DNA from: Stramenopiles sp. TOSAG23-6
Lineage: Eukaryota; Sar
DNA length: 11,102 nucleotides
Assembly (NCBI GenBank): GCA_900128565.1
Contig: LT636281.1
Span: forward strand, 1-11,102
Reading direction: 5' to 3'
Shown piece after piece: positions 7,439 through 11,102 of the stretch (position 1 is its first letter; each line of letters opens with the position of its first letter). The notes beneath the pieces were generated by a model. The model saw only the letters and a program-made list of their open reading frames with translations. It made no database searches and was not told the origin of the DNA. A program made the position numbers and the translations under genes.

Positions 7439-9505
7439 TCAATTCCAGGGGGCGGAAAAAGGAGGACTTCTGCTTGAAAACAAGATACCAGTGCATATAC
7501 CTGCTAATCCATCACCGGCAAGAAAGCCAGCAGCAACAATTTTCAGTCTTGCTTTTAACTCATCAGTGTTGCTTTCTTTTACATGAATAATTACACTATC
7601 AATCATTTCGTTTTCTTCTTTCTTTTTTTCGACATCATCATCATCCAATAGATGTGTTGATAATGACTGTTGAGATGCACTTAATTGTATATCACATACT
7701 TCCCTTTGCTTTGGCATCTTCCAACCATAACGAAGCAATCCAATTCGGACGCATAGTCCGAAAAGAACAGTGAGAGATTGTCCAGGTAATAAGTAGATAC
7801 CTATACCAACTGCAGTAGAGTGGGGCATATATTTTTTATTCTTTTCGCTTAGCATATAATCACTTAAAATATTATTCATAAGTGCAAACATTGCACAGAT
7901 TACAGAGATTTCACCAACATTGTCTGGCAACGCACTAAACCCACCGGAAAATATAACTGCAATAGCGCGATATGACCTTGAAATTACAGCTGGCAACGAA
8001 TCAGAAGGAGCAGAAGAACTTAGTATTAAATATGCAGCACTGGACACAACACAGCTTACAGCTGCCCCAAGCAACTGTGCAGCTACCATTGCTCTTGGAT
8101 CTGCACCAATTATTTCGGCCGTTTTAAAATCCCGAACAAGATCCATCGCAGCATCTACAATTGCAATTGATAATGCTCCCAATGCAAGTGCAGGAACGAT
8201 ATGATCAAATCCTGTTGTATCACTTGTTGCTCCTTCCCAAGCAGAGAAAAATATAATCATGAGTTTTCCACAAGCACTTGCTAAATTAGATCCAGTGACT
8301 CCAACAGATTCTCCAATTCCAATAGACCAAATTGGTCCTGCAATGACAGCAATCAGTACTTGATATGTTTTTGTTTTCGGAAAAAGTATTGGAAAAATAA
8401 AAACAGGAAGCAATCCAGTAATGAGGACACCGCAAAGCCATACTGAAGGTGACATTACATCTCCATTCACGCCAAAAATGCTTGTAAATGTAGAAATATC
8501 AGATTTTTTTTGAATGTTCTTTTGTTTTTCCTCTATAACATTATTTCTATTACTAGGATATCGTCTCAAGCGTTGGGCTGAGCTCAACGCGAGATGTCCA
8601 ACTTTCCAAGCAGAATCAAGAACAATAATTGATATAGCAGGCAGAATATAAAAAGCATCAAGTCCTTCAAATCCANTTGCATCTTCNGCATACCAATTTC
8701 CTTTTTTAGAATATGCAATAGGTAATAAAATACCTGATGCGATAAATGAACCAAATACTTGTGAAAGTATATATTTTGGTTCAACTATAAAGCCTTGTCC
8801 AAAATTTGCAGGAGATAAATTAGCTTTCCAATAATAGCGGTTCTTTAAAAGTGTCCCAAATATTGGGAAATCTTCGAGATCTTTCATTGTCCATATGGCC
8901 AATTTGAAAAGTATCGCAGATCCAAGAGACTTGAGCATCAGAACAACTGTACTATCGCAATTTTTATCTATATTGGTGCTATGTAAGGATTTAATTGCCT
9001 CTGCAGATGCAGTCGCATATGGAAACGGTAGCATTAATCGTTTAATAAGTCTAGCACGAAGTGGCAGTGCAAGAAAGAAACCAAAAAAGCAAAGGGAAAA
9101 GCAGAAAAGGACGAGTTGTGCAAAAGTTGGATCAAAAGTACTACTTTCACCAACCAGAGAATCACCAGGGTACGAATTATATTTCCTCAACTGGTTGGAC
9201 ATGGCAAAAACAGCAAATGGGAGGGAAGCACCACCTACCATGCTTGCTGCAGCAACCGAAGTTGTTTGAAGAACTGTATTTTCCTTTGCATTGGCGAGTG
9301 GTAGATGTCTCACGGAGAATTTATGTCGCACTTTATCAGAGACTTTAAGCATTCCACATCCAAGAATTGCTGATGTAGTATTGCCCATTGTTGTCCATCC
9401 ATATCGAAAAGCAAAAAAACAATTCTGTAATGCCGTTAGTGAACCCAAGAATAATCCAAAAATAAGGGCTCTAGATGTGAACTCTTCTGGCCTTTTCTTC
9501 CACAT
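7439..9505 (-). CDS. Oligopeptide transporter (OPT) family, YSL-like
   Basis: A single open frame of 688 residues, close to the 650-720 usual for YSL-type OPT proteins. It is rich in hydrophobic helices; I estimate 12-15 membrane segments without computing them. Family landmarks in order: FGLFLGSLTALQN near residue 17; LPFPYATASAEAIKSLH near 158-175, matching the YPSGTATA region of YSLs; FGQGFIVEPKYILS followed by KKGNWY near 236-270; GVTGSNLASACGKLM; and the C-terminal VAAGFLAGDGLAGI, matching the VAAGLICGDG end of YSLs. YSL proteins carry metal-chelate complexes by proton coupling, while other OPTs carry peptides; the substrate here cannot be told. A charged loop with a run of Asp/Glu/Lys (LLDDDDVEKKKEENE) precedes the last helices. 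Ambiguous bases lie at 8676 and 8687. No introns are seen. Confidence 0.88.
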   Translation of the reverse strand: MWKKRPEEFTSRALIFGLFLGSLTALQNCFFAFRYGWTTMGNTTSAILGCGMLKVSDKVRHKFSVRHLPLANAKENTVLQTTSVAAASMVGGASLPFAVFAMSNQLRKYNSYPGDSLVGESSTFDPTFAQLVLFCFSLCFFGFFLALPLRARLIKRLMLPFPYATASAEAIKSLHSTNIDKNCDSTVVLMLKSLGSAILFKLAIWTMKDLEDFPIFGTLLKNRYYWKANLSPANFGQGFIVEPKYILSQVFGSFIASGILLPIAYSKKGNWYXEDAXGFEGLDAFYILPAISIIVLDSAWKVGHLALSSAQRLRRYPSNRNNVIEEKQKNIQKKSDISTFTSIFGVNGDVMSPSVWLCGVLITGLLPVFIFPILFPKTKTYQVLIAVIAGPIWSIGIGESVGVTGSNLASACGKLMIIFFSAWEGATSDTTGFDHIVPALALGALSIAIVDAAMDLVRDFKTAEIIGADPRAMVAAQLLGAAVSCVVSSAAYLILSSSAPSDSLPAVISRSYRAIAVIFSGGFSALPDNVGEISVICAMFALMNNILSDYMLSEKNKKYMPHSTAVGIGIYLLPGQSLTVLFGLCVRIGLLRYGWKMPKQREVCDIQLSASQQSLSTHLLDDDDVEKKKEENEMIDSVIIHVKESNTDELKARLKIVAAGFLAGDGLAGICTGILFSSRSPPFSAPWN

Positions 9506-9947
9506 TCTGTAAACGTCAATCTTTTGTATTGAACTAATTGAAGGTTGTTATCTAGTTGAAAAAAAAACTTATTCTAGCTGATTTAAAATATTTATATCTG
9601 GCAAATTGGTACATAAATACAGCAAATACTATTATTCATAGTGTTGTTGACAATGTTTTGGAAGTTCAGATGTTTCGATAGAAGAAGACATTTTTTTTGT
9701 TTGGCCTTCATCAATCTGACTCGCTCTCTCAGGAGAGCGAGTAGTTCCTCAATTTCGATTTCTCCCTTCTTTGCTAAATTGCAAATTGGAAAATTTAGAT
9801 TCGAAGGTCAAAAAAAATGCAAAAAAAATGATCAATCATCTTTTGGTGGCCATCTCGAAAGTTCGAACAAACAATTAATTCATAAACTTTATTTTTCCAG
9901 TAGTCTTTACAGTGTAACACTGGATTATTCTAATTTATTAGTGTAAA
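9506..9947. promoter_or_regulatory. Divergent intergenic region between OPT and TBC genes
   Basis: There are 442 bp between start codons. A plus-strand frame of 101 codons (9641-9946) exists but looks spurious: it is Lys/Phe/Ser-rich, has no known motif, and ends next to the TBC start. The clear structure is a hairpin at 9719-9742. A weaker 7-bp inverted repeat (CTAAATT / AATTTAG) lies at 9774-9798. Core promoters cannot be located. Confidence 0.5.
9719..9742. repeat. Perfect 10-bp inverted repeat with a 4-nt loop
   Basis: ACTCGCTCTC, loop TCAG, GAGAGCGAGT. It is markedly more GC-rich than its surroundings and sits about 205 bp before the TBC start and 215 bp before the OPT start. It could be a palindromic factor site or an RNA hairpin in a 5' UTR. 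Confidence 0.6.
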
Positions 9948-11102
9948 ATGATGGAGCCATCAGAATCTCCTCCTTCACACAAGGTACAAAATGTCGGGAT
10001 ACTAAGTGATACTTCACCCCCCCCCAGTACCACCTCCTCGACCTCAAGTGTTTGAAAAAGCACGTATCGAACGTTCACGACGAGACGCTAGTATAGAACG
10101 TGCTCGTGACGCAAGGGAGGCACTTGCTGATCTGAAACTTGAAAAGGAGCCATCAGCAGCAAAGAAATTGTTTTCTCGTTTCCTTCAAAATGTGACACCA
10201 CGAACTAAAGCTCGGAGAGAGGCGAAGAGTCTTGCGCGTAAGAAAAACTTGCGCCTTGAAAAGCAAATCGCCGATAACACTCGTGAATGGGTAGAAGTTG
10301 TTTTGCCTGATATTAAAAATATGTTATCTAAGCCTAAACAATTACAACGACTTTGTTTTGCGGGGATTCCACCCAAATGTAGGTCCAGAGCATGGCTTGA
10401 ATTAATCGGAAATCGAATGCAAGTGACGCCAGAGCTACTGAAAATATTTAGCGGACAAGCTACTATNTTGCGAAATAAGATAATGGATGAAAATAGACTT
10501 TTAAATAATACGAATAAAAATAAACCTCATATTGAAAATATTAATGAGACGAAAACTAATGAGACTAATAGCAGCAAGCAAACATCAGATATACAACACA
10601 ATCAACAGTTACGAAAAAAGAGTAGTTGCACACAAAATAGAAAAGAAAGTAGGTTTTTTTTGAATTTTTTTTTCATAGTAAATTTTGTACCTAACAAAAA
10701 AAATATTTTCATACCATTATAGTTCCACTTATGTATTGATTTCAATTTTTTTCATAGAAAATTTTGTACCTAACGATTTTTTTTACTAAAAAAAAAAAAA
10801 AAAAAATATTTTTTCACAATACTCCCACTAGAAAAGAACCAAAACAAATGGAAAAATCTCCACCGTCCAACCCTAACCCTAATACTCCCACTAGAAAAGA
10901 ACCAAAACAAATGGAAAAAACTCCACCGTCCAAAAGTCGTAGATTTTCTGATACAATCACAAGAGATAAAAATATATTAGATTTAGGTCGATTGAAAAGT
11001 TTGCGTCTTATTTTTCATGTATGTTTTTTTTTTTTCAAATTCAATTTTTTTTTTCGTACGAAATTTTGTACCTAACGATTTTTTTTTGAAATATTTTTCC
11101 AA
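9948..11102 (+). CDS. TBC-domain Rab GTPase-activating protein (3' partial)
   Basis: Proposed exons are 9948-9984, 10028-10648 and 10822-11018, then an intron that leaves the window; about 285 codons join in frame. The N-terminus is MMEPSESPPSHK, then a Pro-rich VPPPRPQVF and a charged Arg/Glu/Ala helix. Near residues 120-145, LCFAGIPPKCRSRAWLELIGN is the entry of a TBC domain (the family form is GIP...R..W....G). TBC proteins speed GTP hydrolysis by Rab proteins in membrane traffic, using an Arg and a Gln finger. Neither finger motif is identifiable here; they should lie in later exons. An Asn/Lys-rich, low-complexity insert with a duplicated 21-residue unit follows the domain entry. The family call rests mainly on this one motif. 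Confidence 0.7.
9984..10027 (+). other. Short intron (about 44 nt) of the TBC gene with shifted junction
   Basis: It starts GTACAAAATG, has a TACTAAG-like branch site at 10000-10006 and a pyrimidine tract with nine C, then AG at 10026-10027. It looks conventional, but removing exactly GT to AG puts the coding frame into a stop. The frame is restored if the exon keeps one G, either before TACAAA or as the G of the final AG. Both give the same mRNA, because GTAC occurs at both ends (9984-9987 and 10027-10030). The spliced product reads SHKVPPPRPQVFEK. Confidence 0.55.
10649..10821 (+). repeat. Composite introner-like intron with two cores (copies 5 and 6)
   Basis: It starts GTAGGTTTTTTTT after the codon GAA plus one base. 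The first core GTACCTAAC is at 10687-10695, followed by ATATTTTCATACC. A second 5'-like start, GTATTGATTTC, comes next, and a second core is at 10766-10774. An A run of 20 follows, then ATATTTTTTCACAATA and the exon at CTCCCACTAG. The whole 173 nt joins in frame at AATA|C. A mini-exon of 18-19 nt between the two units would bring a stop or a frame shift, so I treat the whole as one intron built from two tandem elements. Confidence 0.65.
10818..10933 (+). repeat. 63-nt tandem duplication in the TBC gene
   Basis: Unit 1 starts at 10818 (AATACTCCCACTAG) and unit 2 at 10881. They are nearly identical for about 53 nt, up to CCACCGTCCAA. Each encodes 21 residues of the type NTPTRKEPKQMEK-PPS. The left edge of the similarity falls exactly on the last bases of the preceding intron. 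The exon before that intron also ends in TAGAAAAGAA (10639-10648 region), a piece of the same unit. Confidence 0.85.
10869..10882 (-). repeat. Short telomere-like tract at the duplication junction
   Basis: AACCCTAACCCTAA on the plus strand (TTAGGGTTAGGGTT on the minus). It encodes Asn-Pro-Asn-Pro and spans the junction of the two 63-nt units. Unit 2 lacks it, reading CCAAAAGTCG after the shared part. Confidence 0.55.
11019..11102 (+). repeat. Introner-like intron, copy 7 (3' end outside window)
   Basis: It starts GTATGTTTTT with a run of 13 T, then CAAATTCAATTTT. Next come CGTACGAAATTTTGTAC, an almost perfect inverted repeat, and the core GTACCTAAC at 11068-11076. GATTTTTTTTTGAAATATTTTTCCAA runs to the window end. 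The 5' junction follows the codon CAT at 11016-11018 in phase 0. This is the copy closest to what I would call the consensus. Confidence 0.75.

Noticed and set aside
7920-8204. Plus-strand open frame of 94 codons inside the OPT gene
   Set aside because: It is the antisense shadow of transmembrane helices, and the minus frame has clear OPT motifs throughout.
8895-9512. Several overlapping plus-strand frames of 62-124 codons opposite the OPT N-terminus
   Set aside because: They overlap each other in different frames and oppose a well-supported gene; no motif is seen.
9641-9946. Plus-strand 101-codon frame before the TBC gene
   Set aside because: It contains the hairpin and low-complexity Lys/Phe/Ser sequence, lacks any motif, and ends next to a better start at 9948.
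10022-10027. The poly-C run as a homopolymer error explaining the frame shift
   Set aside because: The run lies within the intron, so its length does not change the exon phase; an indel elsewhere near the junction remains possible.
10696-10735. Mini-exon between the two cores of the composite intron
   Set aside because: An 18-nt version gives an in-frame TAG and a 19-nt version shifts the next exon into TAG; the full 173-nt intron joins cleanly.
10764-10821. Start codon at 10764 for a separate small protein
   Set aside because: It begins within the second introner unit and translates a poly-A run as Lys; the real exon starts near 10822 and belongs to the TBC gene.
1-11102. tRNA, rRNA, CRISPR arrays, bacterial promoters or operons
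   Set aside because: No cloverleaf, rRNA motif or spaced direct repeats are seen, and the gene structure is eukaryotic.

Overview
The window is nuclear DNA from a compact, AT-rich eukaryotic genome. Five protein genes are packed tightly. Long single-exon frames lie next to genes carrying short poly-T-rich spliceosomal-type introns. One gene is a clear CEP135/Bld10 homologue, a centriole cartwheel protein, so the organism builds centrioles or flagella. With a YSL-like oligopeptide transporter and a TBC RabGAP this suggests a flagellated protist (stramenopile or alveolate are my guesses). The lineage cannot be fixed from the sequence alone.

Layout: (1) 1-575, plus strand, the last exon of an unrecognised membrane-anchored protein, entered in the middle of an intron. 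(2) 727-2313, minus strand, a protein with ankyrin repeats and a C-terminal GYF domain. (3) 2314-2731, a divergent promoter region with an E2F-type site. (4) 2732-7256, plus strand, CEP135/Bld10 in four exons, about 1410 residues. (5) 7439-9505, minus strand, a YSL-type OPT transporter in one exon. (6) 9506-9947, a second divergent promoter region with a perfect 10-bp hairpin. (7) 9948-11102, plus strand, the start of a TBC-domain RabGAP, running off the window. Neighbouring genes alternate in strand (convergent, divergent, convergent, divergent). There is no operon logic, and the genes share no obvious pathway.

The most striking content is in the introns. Seven copies of one intron-borne repeat occur, all in sense orientation inside the three plus-strand genes. 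Each has a 5' TANG-plus-poly-T start (or the part in view), a core GTACCTAAC that looks like a branch point, an AT-rich spacer, ATATTTTTCC, and an end near AATAC. This is how introners (intron-generating mobile elements) look. The four introns that can be tested by reading frame join in frame at the conserved AATAC end, in three of them 35-36 nt after the presumed branch A, although no AG lies there. Splicing from GT to the first downstream AG breaks the frame or meets a stop in at least one intron, and another intron has no GT donor. An eighth core-like fragment lies antisense inside the coding frame of the ankyrin/GYF gene, and one intron holds two cores in tandem. A small separate intron at the start of the TBC gene also joins in frame only if the splice is shifted by one base, across a GTAC direct repeat.

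Smaller points: two 14-base TTAGGG-type telomere-like tracts lie in coding sequence. One sits exactly at the junction of a 63-nt tandem duplication. Thirteen single N positions all fall in coding exons, and 11 of them are at sites where the change could be synonymous.
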